This document shows, piece after piece, positions 25,590-34,304 of a DNA stretch of 64,000 bases; position 1 is the first letter of the stretch; each line of letters opens with the position of its first letter. Where the stretch lies: positions 3,410,001 through 3,474,000 of the forward strand of contig CAVZIK010000006.1 in assembly GCA_963775295.1 (NCBI GenBank), in the 5' to 3' direction. The stretch comes from JAMDEO01 sp963775295. Lineage in GTDB: Bacteria; Actinomycetota; Thermoleophilia; RBG-16-64-13. Position numbers and translations under genes: made by a program. Below the pieces are notes generated by a model that had not been told where the DNA came from, did not search any database, and saw only the letters and a program-made list of their open reading frames with translations.

Positions 25590-26897
25590 TTAATGACTAC
25601 CAGAGAGCGGGAGGGTAACCACGAAAGCGGCGCCGCAATCAGGCTTGTTGTTCGCGATGATGTCGCCTCCGTGGGCGCGGGCGAGTCCTCTCGCTATCGT
25701 CAGACCCAGGCCCCGCCCCCCGCTCCCCGGGTTCCGCGAGGGGTCGCTCCGGGAGAGGCGGTCGAACACGTGAGGGAGGAACTCCGGGTCAATGCCAGCT
25801 CCGGTGTCCGTCACAGTGACCTCCACTTCTTGCGTACCGGTTCTTACCGCCACCGTGACCTCTCCTCGCTCAGGCGTGTGCTCAAGCCCATTATCCAAGA
25901 GATTGCCCATTATCTGACCGAAGCGCATTGGGTCGACCGCGACCTCAGCCTCGCACATGCCCAGGCGCCGGATCGTGACTTCCTTCTCCGCAGCCCTTCC
26001 CCGGCTTGCCTCGATAGCAATGTCAATAGCTCGGCATATGTCAGTCGGCACCACTCTCAGCGTCAGATTCCGCTCGTCCAGGGCGGCGAGGGTTTGTAGG
26101 TCTTCGACCAGTCGGGCGAGGCGCACTGTTTCAGAGCTGATGATCCAGATTTGGTCGGGCGTTGGGTCCACGACCCCGTCCTCGATCGCATCCAGATGCG
26201 CGAGGATGTTCGTAAGGGGGGAACGCAGCTCGTGCGCGATGTCGGCCGTCATCTGCTTCCGTTGTGAGTCGGCTCGGGCGAGTTCCGCGGCCATATCGTT
26301 GAAGGAAGTAGCTAAGTCCGCCACCTCTCTCGGGGTCGCCGCCTCCACGCGCACGTCCAGGTCGCCGTCCCGGATGGCCCGGGCGGCAAAGGCAAGTTTC
26401 CTGAGAGGCCTGGTCACGAAGTTGGCCAGCGGAATTGCGGCCAACGCGGCAATGACAACCAGCGCGGCCGCGATAGCACCGATCAGGGCCCAGGGAATCG
26501 AAGGCCCCGAAGAGAAGCCGATGAAGACGAATAGAGGCGTTTTGCTGACGTTCCCGTCTGGGCCGGTCTCCGTTGCGGTGATCGACCCCGCCTCCGGTGG
26601 CCGCTCGCCCGTCCCGGTGTCCCAGAGCGTTCTTCCGTCGATGTCGGTCAGCACAATGTGCGCATGAAACCGGTCCGAAAGCGTTGTTACGATTGGCTTT
26701 CTCAGAGATGTTAGAAGGTCTGGGGCTTGCTCCTGCAGTTTCCCGAGGATCGCGGCTTCTTCCGCGTGTTGCTCGGCCAACGTCTGCTCGATCGCTCCTT
26801 GGGTAGTCATTGCCACAATGACCGTCACCGCTGCCATGGCAACCAACGCCAAGCCAGCAATGGTGAGGGCCAAACGACCTCGAAGACTTCGCATCAT
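25590..26897 (-). CDS. Sensor histidine kinase (BaeS/CpxA-like)
   Basis: 435 aa. Two membrane segments (about 10-30 and 145-165) flank a roughly 110-residue extracytoplasmic sensor domain; HAMP at about 165-220 and HisKA with the phospho-acceptor ADIAHELRSPLTNI near 235 follow. The HATPase has N-box NLLDNGLEH, DTGAGID and GGRGLGLTIARGL. It overlaps the response-regulator stop as ATGA, so the pair is co-translated. Placed downstream of an efflux/envelope operon, it probably senses envelope stress or a drug. Confidence 0.92.
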   Translation of the reverse strand: MMRSLRGRLALTIAGLALVAMAAVTVIVAMTTQGAIEQTLAEQHAEEAAILGKLQEQAPDLLTSLRKPIVTTLSDRFHAHIVLTDIDGRTLWDTGTGERPPEAGSITATETGPDGNVSKTPLFVFIGFSSGPSIPWALIGAIAAALVVIAALAAIPLANFVTRPLRKLAFAARAIRDGDLDVRVEAATPREVADLATSFNDMAAELARADSQRKQMTADIAHELRSPLTNILAHLDAIEDGVVDPTPDQIWIISSETVRLARLVEDLQTLAALDERNLTLRVVPTDICRAIDIAIEASRGRAAEKEVTIRRLGMCEAEVAVDPMRFGQIMGNLLDNGLEHTPERGEVTVAVRTGTQEVEVTVTDTGAGIDPEFLPHVFDRLSRSDPSRNPGSGGRGLGLTIARGLARAHGGDIIANNKPDCGAAFVVTLPLSGSH

Positions 26898-27571
26898 GGT
26901 ACCCGGTAGCCGACGCCGATCATTGTGGCGATGTAGCGAGGATTTCCGGGGTCATCTCCCAGCTTGCGTCGGATGTTCCTCACGTGAGCGTCGATGGTGC
27001 GCTCCAAACTGCTGTTCCCGAAGCCCACCACTCGTTCGAGCAACTCATCCCGGGAGAACACCCGGCCCGGCGTAGTCATGAGCGTCCACAGGAGGTCGAA
27101 CTCGGAGGCCGTGAGCTCGATTACCTCTTCACCCCGCACCAAACTCCGCTTCCCGGAGTCGACAACCAGATCCCGGTATTCGATGATCACCGCTTGGGCG
27201 TGGCGGCGCTCCTCCCGGCGAAGCAGCGCGCGGACTCGGGCCATTACTTCCCGGGGCCGATAAGGCTTGACCACATAGTCATCGGCGCCAACGTCCAGAC
27301 CGGTGAGAATGTCGTCCTCACTACTTCTCGCGGTGAGCAGAAGGATGGGAACGTCGCTTTCTGCGCGGACGATCCGGCACACATCGTGACCGCCGAGATT
27401 GGGCATCATCACGTCGAGGATCAACAGGTCGGGGCGGCGCCTGCGGAACTCCTCGACGGCCACCAGGCCATCTTCGGCTATTACCACCGAGTGACCTTCG
27501 CGCTCGAGGTAGAGGGAGAGGATCCTCGCTTGGCGAGAGTCGTCCTCGGCAATGACGATGCGGCCTTTCAT
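26894..27571 (-). CDS. OmpR-family response regulator
   Basis: 225 aa. Receiver domain (1-115) with the acidic pocket EDD, phospho-acceptor Asp in LLILDVMMP and the conserved Lys in DYVVKPY; winged-helix DNA-binding domain (130-225) with TASEFDLLWTLMTTPGRVFS and a RTIDAHVRNIRRKLG recognition region. Partner of the histidine kinase that follows. Most likely controls the MacB/HlyD/lipoprotein genes just upstream. Confidence 0.93.
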   Translation of the reverse strand: MKGRIVIAEDDSRQARILSLYLEREGHSVVIAEDGLVAVEEFRRRRPDLLILDVMMPNLGGHDVCRIVRAESDVPILLLTARSSEDDILTGLDVGADDYVVKPYRPREVMARVRALLRREERRHAQAVIIEYRDLVVDSGKRSLVRGEEVIELTASEFDLLWTLMTTPGRVFSRDELLERVVGFGNSSLERTIDAHVRNIRRKLGDDPGNPRYIATMIGVGYRVP

Positions 27572-27746
27572 AGTGGAGATAATACTTGCTCCGGTACCCG
27601 GTACGCAGAGCCTCGGTGGGGGAAGAACGGATCTCGCCGGTCAGTGCGGCCTCGGGAACTCCGTATGCAGCCGCGGGATCCGAGTGGGTTGGCACTTCGC
27701 CTCTCTTCGTGCACGTGGAACATTCCTCGTTGCATTCCTCGCCCGC

Positions 27747-28814
27747 CTATCCTGAAATCGCCTGGAGCAATGCCCGCATCGCACCTTCCGGAACGACTCC
27801 CACCGTCACCTGTTGGATGGTTCCGTCCGGCTTCACGTAGTAGATGGTGGGGAACCCCTGCACGCCGAAGGCATCGGCCAGGCGCTCGTCCCCTGTGTCA
27901 AGCGCCACGGGAAAGCTCAGGTGGTGGTCCTGCAGGAATTCGGTGGGCGTCGGTCCAGGTTGCTCGTTCGTGGCGGTGACGATACCGACCAGGCGGACGT
28001 TGACGAACTCGCCCACCACCCGAGCCAAGAGTGGCACCGTTGCCCCGCAGTCGGGGCACCAGGGCGCCCACAGCGCAAGCACAGTGGGCACTCCGTGGTA
28101 GGCGGACCAAGAAATGGTGCCGCCGCCTAGGGCGGAGGCGGAGAATTCAGGAGTCTTGCTCCCCGATGGCAGGGGGGTGTTTCGGGCCGGGCTGTTGATG
28201 CTCACCCCCTCGCTCGCCGCCGCCTGAGGCAGCCCCGAGCTACCGCCAAGGGTCGGAACCAGGAACGAGACGACCGCGACCATGACGACCAAAGCCGCGG
28301 GTATCAGCAGCCGCAGCCGCTTGGCCGGGCGGGCGGCCCTCCCTCCGATCATCAGGCTCTCGAGTCGCCATGGACCACTTGCGCGCCCGGCGAGGTAAAG
28401 TCCCCCAGCAAGGATGGGCGGCTCCCGCAGAAGGTCGAACCAGGTCACCCCACTCCCGGCGCCGTTCCCTCCGAAACATCCGCAACCGATGTCCAGCCCG
28501 CGGACCTGGGCCTGCACGAGCACCACCAGGAAAAGGCCGGCCAGTACGGCGCTCCCTCCCGCGGCAAAACGGGTGAAGAAGCCGAGGATGAGCAGGGTGC
28601 CGAAGGCTATCTCGAGTATGGTGAACCCCAGGGCGACTGGGTGAAGGAGAAACCCCGGAAGAAGCGCGTAGCGATGTACCGCGAGCACCGCTCCGGAGGG
28701 GTGAAGGGCTTTGGCGATACCGGCGTAAAGGAAGAGCGAACCCAGCCCGAATCGCAGCGGGAAACCAAGGGCATCCGCCCAAGCGACAGCCCTGGCTGAG
28801 TGGAGCCACCTCAT
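27747..28814 (-). CDS. MauE/DoxX-like membrane protein fused to a TlpA-type thioredoxin
   Basis: 355 aa from the ATG at 28814. Residues 1-150 hold four membrane helices of the MauE/DoxX type with the paired cysteines DIGCGCFGG; a fifth segment near 175-195 leads to an extracytoplasmic thioredoxin domain (about 220-355) with active site WAPWCPDCGA and cis-Pro region GFPTIYYV. The fusion suggests a thiol relay: MauE-like helices pass electrons to an external thioredoxin that reduces or matures a secreted protein. 31 nt behind the MacB-type gene, so part of that operon. Confidence 0.85.
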   Translation of the reverse strand: MRWLHSARAVAWADALGFPLRFGLGSLFLYAGIAKALHPSGAVLAVHRYALLPGFLLHPVALGFTILEIAFGTLLILGFFTRFAAGGSAVLAGLFLVVLVQAQVRGLDIGCGCFGGNGAGSGVTWFDLLREPPILAGGLYLAGRASGPWRLESLMIGGRAARPAKRLRLLIPAALVVMVAVVSFLVPTLGGSSGLPQAAASEGVSINSPARNTPLPSGSKTPEFSASALGGGTISWSAYHGVPTVLALWAPWCPDCGATVPLLARVVGEFVNVRLVGIVTATNEQPGPTPTEFLQDHHLSFPVALDTGDERLADAFGVQGFPTIYYVKPDGTIQQVTVGVVPEGAMRALLQAISG

Positions 28815-28845
28815 CGGGCGCTGGGGAGTCGAGTAGCGGCCCTCA

Positions 28846-30759
28846 TCACACCCTCCAGAGGGCTTCGGTGGGGGACATGCGGGCGGCTCTGATGGCGGGC
28901 ATGAGACCGGCGAAAGCGCCGATGAGAAGCGCGGCTCCGAATCCGCCCCCCCAGGCAAGGGGCGGGATAACCACTGCCCAGCCCTTCGCCGAGGCGTAGA
29001 AGGCCGTGGCAAATGCGCCCACTCCCACGCCCACCGCGCCGCCGATGACGGCGAGGAGAACGGCTTCGCTTAGGAACTGCGTGCGGATGTGGCTCTTGGT
29101 AGCCCCTAAGGCCCGGCGGAGTCCGATCTCCGAGCGGCGCTCGAGCACCGAGATCACCATGATGTTGGCCACGCCGACGGCTCCCACCAAGAGAGCCACG
29201 GCACCGAGGGCGAGAAAGAGCGAGTTGAAAGCGCCCTGGGCGGCGGCGCGGGCGACGAGGGCATCAGACGGCTGGCTCACGTTCACCTCGTTCGGAGCCC
29301 CCGGGTTGGCTGTCGAGGCAAGGACCGCGTGCACCGCCGTCACTTGGTCGGTGTCTGCCCGCACATAGATGGTGGAAGGGTGACCGTCAAATCCGAGGTA
29401 GGTCTGGGCCGCGGGAAAACCGACGAGCACTGCCGAATCGATCTCGGAGGCAAGGGGGGCGGGATTGAGGGTACCAGCGAGGTAGAACCACTGTCCCCCC
29501 ACCCAGATGCGCATCCCGGGAAAGATGCGGTCGATCCCCAGTCTCTGGGCAGCGGCGGCCCCGAGCACGGCCACCGGCTCCCTTGCCGTGGCGGCATTCA
29601 GGTAGGTACCGTGGGCGACCGTGGTGCCCACGGCCTTCGGAAGGTCGAGGCTGGCCGCCTTGACACTGATCGCCCCGGTGTTTATCGACGGGATGAGGGG
29701 GCTGCGGAAGGCGTGGGCGCTCGTGGCCCCGGTCTCCTCGACCTCGGTCACGGGGCCGATGCGGCCGATCATGCCGGGAGCGGAGGTGGGTAGCTCGGCT
29801 TGGTGGCCGAAAAGCGTCTGCCCATTGGTGACGGTGAGCAGGTTGGTGCCGAGGCGATCGATCTCGGCGAGAAGCCCGGCCTGCGAGGAAGCGGAGAGCC
29901 CGAGCACGGCCACGATGGCGGCCACGCCGATGGCGATCCCCAAAGCCGAGAGACCGGCGCGAAGTTTGCGGGTGCGAACACCGACGCTCGCCACCCGGGC
30001 AAGGTCGGACACCCGCAGCCGGTTAGAAGTGAGTCCGGAGATACGACTCATGGCTCCAGCTCCTTGGTGGGCTCTGGCCCCCCCAGAGTCGGAGACGATG
30101 CGGCCGTCAAGAATCTCCATGCGCCTGGGCAGGCGATCCGCGAGGGCGCGATCGTGGGTGATGACGATAATTGTGGTGCCCTCGCGGTTCAGTTCGCCGA
30201 GCAGAGCGAAGAGAGCCTGTCCGGTGGCGCTGTCTAAGTTGCCGGTCGGTTCGTCGGCCAGAACGATGGCCGGTCGCCCCACAAGTGCGCGGGCTACCGC
30301 AACCCGTTGGCGCTCTCCGCCGGAGAGGTGGGTGGGAAGCGCCCGGAACTTATGATCAAGACCGACCCGGGCGAGGGCGTCGGCGGCCCGCCTGCGGCGT
30401 TCGGCTCGCGGTACCCCTGCATAAAGGAGCCCGTCGGCCACATTGTCAAGGACGGTGGAGTGCTCGGCCAGGAAGAACTGCTGGAAGACAAATCCGATGC
30501 GGGTAGCCCGCACGGTGGCAAGCTCCCGGTCGTTCAGGCGGGCCACCTCCAAGCCGGCGATGCGCACCTGCCCGGAGCTGGGCCGGTCAAGAGTGCCAAG
30601 GAGATGAAGAAGCGTGGACTTCCCCGAGCCGGAGGGGCCGACGATCGCCACGAGTTCTCCCGGCTGGACGCGGAAGCTCACGCCTCGAAGCGCCCGCACC
30701 GGGGGGTCGGAGGGGTAGGTCTTGGTGAGGTCGTTCACCTCAAGCACGGGTGTGCTCAT
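28846..30759 (-). CDS. MacB-type ABC transporter (ATPase fused to permease)
   Basis: 637 aa. ATPase at about 5-230: Walker A GPSGSGKST, signature LSGGERQRV, Walker B IVLADEPTGNLD, H-loop VITHD. Permease at about 250-637: one membrane helix (about 265-290), a large extracytoplasmic MacB core domain, and three C-terminal FtsX-like helices with the ERRSEIGLRRALGA motif. MacB proteins are mechanotransmitters, not classical transporters, and need an adaptor, here the gene overlapping upstream by 4 bp. Confidence 0.9.
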   Translation of the reverse strand: MSTPVLEVNDLTKTYPSDPPVRALRGVSFRVQPGELVAIVGPSGSGKSTLLHLLGTLDRPSSGQVRIAGLEVARLNDRELATVRATRIGFVFQQFFLAEHSTVLDNVADGLLYAGVPRAERRRRAADALARVGLDHKFRALPTHLSGGERQRVAVARALVGRPAIVLADEPTGNLDSATGQALFALLGELNREGTTIIVITHDRALADRLPRRMEILDGRIVSDSGGARAHQGAGAMSRISGLTSNRLRVSDLARVASVGVRTRKLRAGLSALGIAIGVAAIVAVLGLSASSQAGLLAEIDRLGTNLLTVTNGQTLFGHQAELPTSAPGMIGRIGPVTEVEETGATSAHAFRSPLIPSINTGAISVKAASLDLPKAVGTTVAHGTYLNAATAREPVAVLGAAAAQRLGIDRIFPGMRIWVGGQWFYLAGTLNPAPLASEIDSAVLVGFPAAQTYLGFDGHPSTIYVRADTDQVTAVHAVLASTANPGAPNEVNVSQPSDALVARAAAQGAFNSLFLALGAVALLVGAVGVANIMVISVLERRSEIGLRRALGATKSHIRTQFLSEAVLLAVIGGAVGVGVGAFATAFYASAKGWAVVIPPLAWGGGFGAALLIGAFAGLMPAIRAARMSPTEALWRV

Positions 30760-31925
30760 GCCGCAGGCACCACCACGGTCTGACCGGCCGAGATTCCCTG
30801 GCCGCTCACCTGCACGAGACCGTCGGAGTCGTCGGTGATACCGAGGGAGACACGCACGAGCTGGTGGACGCCGTCCGAATCCACTACTTCCACAGCGTAG
30901 CCCCCGTCGGAAAGGGAGAGCAGGGCGTTCACGGGAACCACGAGAGCATTATCAACGCTGGCCGTGGTGATGAGCACCTGGACCGGAGCTCGATCGAGCT
31001 GTCCCGTGGCCGCCGGGTCGCTGGGGGTGATCGTGACGGTGATGGTGGGGATGGAATCGCCCCCGGCGCCCTGGCTGCTGGGGGGTGAAGTGGCGACAGT
31101 ACCGACCGCACTCACCACTCCCGGGGTGGTCGAGTTATCGGGAAGAGTGATCGTCACCTCATCGCCCTTCTTCACCTGGTCCTGCTGGACGGCGTCGAGT
31201 TCAACCACTACCTCGCGGGAAAGAGACGTGGCCGCAAGGACTTCTTGCCCGCCCTGGGCCGGCCCGCCGGGCGACGGGGCGACGTTCGTGACGCGGGCCG
31301 AGGTGGGTAGAAAGACGGCCTGCCCTAGCGAGAGCCTCCCATTCTCTGTGAGCCCGAAATGTTTCTGCAGCTTCTCGAGCGCGGCCTTCGTTCGGTATCC
31401 GAAGTAGTCGGAGGTGGGATCAAGTTGCTTGGTGGTCGCGTAGCCCAACTTCACGAGCGCGGCGTTCAGTTCCTTGACGTCCGGCCCGCTGAGGCCCTCG
31501 GAGAGGGTGCGGTAGGCGGGGATGTCGCCCTTAAGGAGCACCACTGGTTTGTTGTCAACGGCGTAGAGCATCTGGCCAGCTTCGATGATCTGGCCCACCG
31601 ATGGGAGCGAGGTGAAGGTGCCTGGGGTTTGGCCGACGACGCTGTAGGTGCCTGCGTAGCCTAGGGTGCCGCTCACGGGTGTCTGGGAGGAGAGGCGCTG
31701 CTGTTTGATTGTCTTTGTCGCGGTGGGATAGGCGTTGTCCTGCACCCCGGCGTTAGCCTCGCCGCTGGAGGCGAAAGGATTGACGAGGTACACCGCCGCT
31801 CCGGCCCCGGCCATAACAACCACGACCAACCCGGCGACGAGCCAGAGTCGGAAGCGGCGGCGTCTCTCGTCTCCGAGCTCGCCCGGGCGACTCTCCGTGA
31901 TTCCTTCGAGGGCGGCCTGGCTCAT
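30756..31925 (-). CDS. HlyD/MacA-like membrane-fusion adaptor with peptidoglycan-binding domain
   Basis: 389 aa. N-terminal cytoplasmic segment and one membrane helix (about 27-50), then beta-barrel/lipoyl-like adaptor segments interrupted by a PG_binding_1 domain (about 145-205: LSGPDVKELNAALVKLGY...TKAALEKLQKHFGL). The adaptor returns with VEL DAVQQDQVKKGDEVTITLP and a C-terminal VVVPAA. Such PG-binding adaptors replace MacA in Gram-positive bacteria. Overlaps the MacB gene (ATGA) and the lipoprotein gene upstream. Confidence 0.85.
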   Translation of the reverse strand: MSQAALEGITESRPGELGDERRRRFRLWLVAGLVVVVMAGAGAAVYLVNPFASSGEANAGVQDNAYPTATKTIKQQRLSSQTPVSGTLGYAGTYSVVGQTPGTFTSLPSVGQIIEAGQMLYAVDNKPVVLLKGDIPAYRTLSEGLSGPDVKELNAALVKLGYATTKQLDPTSDYFGYRTKAALEKLQKHFGLTENGRLSLGQAVFLPTSARVTNVAPSPGGPAQGGQEVLAATSLSREVVVELDAVQQDQVKKGDEVTITLPDNSTTPGVVSAVGTVATSPPSSQGAGGDSIPTITVTITPSDPAATGQLDRAPVQVLITTASVDNALVVPVNALLSLSDGGYAVEVVDSDGVHQLVRVSLGITDDSDGLVQVSGQGISAGQTVVVPAA

Positions 31926-32548
31926 GATCCGCTGCTCTCTGTAGTTGACTCGCCACTCTGGCCGCTATTGGTCCCGCTGTAGGGGAGCCCCCCGGGGATG
32001 AGCCTTGTGCAGATTTGCGCGGCTTGAGCGTACTGCGCTGAGTGGGTGTCGATGCTTGATGGGATATTGAAGTTGACGTTTCCGTCGGAGAAGGTGGGGT
32101 CCGGGAAGTTGCGAAAGCCGTGTGAGCGCATGCAGGCAGCTGCCTTGAGGTAGTCCTGCTGCTCTTGCGCGGTGAGTGTGTCTTGGGTGTCCCCCGGCTG
32201 TGCGTATTGCTGACAGGCCTTCACCGCCGCCTGGAACGTCGGAGAGTTAGGGTCTAGGCCGTCCTTGGCCCCGGGGCCCGCGGTGGACGGGTCGGGGAAG
32301 TTGGTGACCCCGTGAGAGCGCATGCACTGCGAGTACTCCACCGCGAGCGCCATTCTCGAAGGCGCGATTGTCGTGGTACCGCCGGCGCTGGCGACTCCTG
32401 GGCTGCTGGATGACCCGGCCCCACAGGCAGCGGCCAGCAGGGCCACGCTAACAAAAGCGGCGGCGAGCAAGGCCAGCCAGTAGGGTCGCAGTCTCCGTAG
32501 GCGGCGGTCCAGACCGAGGACCTTGCCGGGAACAAGATCATCGTTCAT
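31922..32548 (-). CDS. Lipoprotein with two CMRSHG-NFPDP repeats
   Basis: 208 aa. An internal signal segment (about 22-45) ends in the lipobox LLAAAC, giving a membrane-anchored lipoprotein. Two copies of a C-M-R-S-H-G-x(2)-N-F-P-D-P motif at about residues 75-90 and 140-155 each supply one Cys, one His and a Met, a credible metal- or heme-binding set. AGGAGAAG precedes the ATG. First gene of the adaptor/MacB/MauE operon, so it is likely a substrate-capture or sensing part of that system. Confidence 0.8.
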   Translation of the reverse strand: MNDDLVPGKVLGLDRRLRRLRPYWLALLAAAFVSVALLAAACGAGSSSSPGVASAGGTTTIAPSRMALAVEYSQCMRSHGVTNFPDPSTAGPGAKDGLDPNSPTFQAAVKACQQYAQPGDTQDTLTAQEQQDYLKAAACMRSHGFRNFPDPTFSDGNVNFNIPSSIDTHSAQYAQAAQICTRLIPGGLPYSGTNSGQSGESTTESSGS

Positions 32549-32776
32549 ATCTTCTCCTTGAATCTGTTCTTGATCTTTGAGGCTGACCTATTGTCGAGCG
32601 GCGGTGTGAAGACCCTGTAAAGATGGTGTGGAAATGGCAAGATTCCTTGGGGACAAGGCGCAAAGTCAACCGTTGTTTGACAGGCAGCGAGCGCGCTCCC
32701 CGCCCTGCTGGTAGGCTAGTGGCGATGAGCGAACAAGAGACGCAGCAACCACAGCAGCGCAGCCCCGAAGCGCACC

Positions 32777-33037
32777 ATGATCCCTGTCGTTGCCACCATG
32801 AGCGGGGTCTTGGTCGCTTTCATGATGTTTGCAGTCAACATCGCCCTCCCGCTCATCGGGGCGGAATTTAAGGTGTCGGCGGCGACGCTCGGCTGGGTCT
32901 CCCTCGCCTACATGCTGGTGGGCGCAGCCACTCTTTTGCCTGCGGGCCGGATAGCCGACCTCTATGGCCGGATGCGACTCTTCATCTGGGGCATGATCAT
33001 CTTCACCGTCATTCCCCTTGCCAGCGCTAGCGCTTAA
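32777..33037 (+). pseudogene. N-terminal fragment of a DHA2-type MFS drug transporter
   Basis: The first two to three membrane helices of an EmrB/QacA-like transporter are readable (VNIALPLIGAEF, WVSLAYMLVGAATLLPAGRI, ADLYGRMRLFIWG; the last is motif A). A stop follows at 33037 after 86 codons of an expected 450-550. A probable original start at 32725 (MSEQETQQPQQRS) is out of frame with the rest. It is divergent from the efflux operon, so it may once have belonged to it. Confidence 0.75.
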
Positions 33038-33162
33038 GCTAGGAGTGCACCGTCTGGGCGCGTCACCCCATAGCGACGGACCACGTCGGTGATCTGCGCT
33101 CCTCCCAAGACCTCGAGAACCGCTTTGTGTCGTTGTTCCACCAGTCCCAGCCTGACGAGCAC
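33034..33162 (-). pseudogene. N-terminal remnant of an IS481-type transposase
   Basis: 42 codons from a GTG: LVRLGLVEQRHKAVLEVLGG followed by AQITDVVRRYGVTR, the first helix-turn-helix of IS481-family transposases. The protein is cut right after this helix. It abuts the truncated MFS gene, so a single deletion may have removed both 3' parts. Confidence 0.6.
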
Positions 33163-33542
33163 GGTGTCAATCTCCCTCCGATGAGTGGTATTTCTGCCCA
33201 TATCGGAAGGATTAGGACCGGAGACAAAACCGCGAGAGTGTAAAGCAGGTACCGGAACTAGTGTCGCCCAGGCACCGGAGCGCGTCCAAGGACTGTCGGG
33301 TATCTGCCGGAACTGCTGTGTCAGCTATCTACCGAAGAAATACAGCCGTGGCGGCCGAGTTAGGTGGGCGCCACAGAGGGCTCAAAGAAAGAAGGGGCAG
33401 AGGCCGTCGAGCATACAACGGCGTGACACACCCGGCGACGTGGGGATTCACGGAGGGTTTTGGGCTGCGACGTTGACATTCGGTGAACGTGGCGGCCAAA
33501 ACCGGCTCCTGGCGGCTTCGAGGCTCAACCCCCAGAAACGCA
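33163..33542. other. Non-coding stretch left of the second tRNA fragment
   Basis: No gene recognised. It carries short motifs (GGTACCGGAACT near 33248, ATTCGGTG near 33479) that recur upstream of the third tRNA fragment near 35790 and 35898, and the latter also near 25286. This indicates that the tRNA fragments were duplicated together with flanking DNA. Confidence 0.45.
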
Positions 33543-33568
33543 GAAAGCCCCGCACAATCGGGGCTTCC
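33543..33568 (-). terminator. Terminator hairpin beside the second tRNA fragment
   Basis: GAAAGCCCCG / CGGGGCTTcC, one mismatch from perfect, 6-nt loop. Same position relative to the tRNA fragment as the hairpin at 25351. Confidence 0.7.
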
Positions 33569-33575
33569 ACTTGAA

Positions 33576-33618
33576 TGAGCCGTGATGGACTCGAACCATC
33601 GACCCTCGGATTAAAAGT
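33576..33618 (-). repeat. tRNA-Lys 3'-half fragment, probable attachment site
   Basis: On the minus strand: anticodon loop CTTTTAA (anticodon UUU), variable loop, a perfect T-arm GATGG-TTCGAGT-CCATC, and acceptor strand ACGGCTCA. All 43 bp are identical to 36000-36042. No 5' half (D-arm) precedes it, so it is a direct-repeat attachment relic and not a tRNA gene. Confidence 0.8.
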
Positions 33619-33878
33619 GCGGACCGCCAATAGCGGCACATAGGCCGCGGGTTGGGCCAACCTGGATAGCATGCCGGCAAGGACCCCGAAATCGGCAAAG
33701 TGGACAAAGTGGACAGGGGTCAGACCCTCCGGAGTTCTGCCCGTTTCGGGCAGTCGGCCTGGACACGCGGGTCAGTGTTCCGGAAAGCCCAGACAAGCCC
33801 ATTCGATTATCAATCCCTGCAAATAGCGAGTATTTAAAGGTTGACCGGAACCGATCCGGAAGGCCCGACCGGAGCTTC
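33619..33878. other. Non-coding stretch inside the 2.4-kb repeat-bounded segment
   Basis: No gene recognised. Contains a short tandem AAAGTGGACAAAGTGGACA near 33698. Confidence 0.35.
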
Positions 33879-33898
33879 GTGTACATCTGGTGTACATG
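33879..33898. repeat. Tandem GTGTACAT direct repeat
   Basis: GTGTACATC and GTGTACATG are 11 bp apart, start to start. A sister pair, GTGCACATG twice with the same 11-bp spacing, lies at 37175-37194 beside the integrase gene. One helical turn between copies fits two protein subunits on one face of the DNA. Confidence 0.5.
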
Positions 33899-34021
33899 CT
33901 CCGAGCCTACTCTGGGGACTGGCCGAAAAGTCGTGCTTACCCCAACCGTTACCCTGACCCGATCTCATGGATTCCATCCGCCCGAAGCCCATGGCGTTGG
34001 ACCGAACCAGGAGGAAAAGGA

Positions 34022-34304
34022 CATGCGCGCCGAGGAGATCATCGCCAATCATCGCCTGCGTTCGCCAGCTCGCAGGGTGCCGAAGTCCTTCTTGGCCAGG
34101 GCCACCGCTGCCCGGCCTGGAAGCGCGCAAGAGGAGGCCTCGCCTAGCAAGCGAAGCACCGCCTCCTCCCACGGCACACATTGCTGGTCTTTCTTATTCG
34201 GCTGCCGTGTCGAACGCCGGCACGATCCACTCGCCCGCAATGCCCTCTTTGTCGACTACGCTGAAGACGAAGACCGGTTTGTAGTACTTCTCCTGCATCG
34301 GTAG
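34022..34304 (+). other. Possible truncated gene with a strong ribosome-binding site
   Basis: An ATG at 34022 follows AGGAGGAAAAGGAC, the best ribosome-binding site nearby, and opens a frame beginning MRAEEIIANHRLRS. The first 35 or so codons look plausible; later codons run antisense into the lipoprotein gene from 34194 and look non-coding. Either a 5' gene fragment cut off by recombination or chance. Confidence 0.25.
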
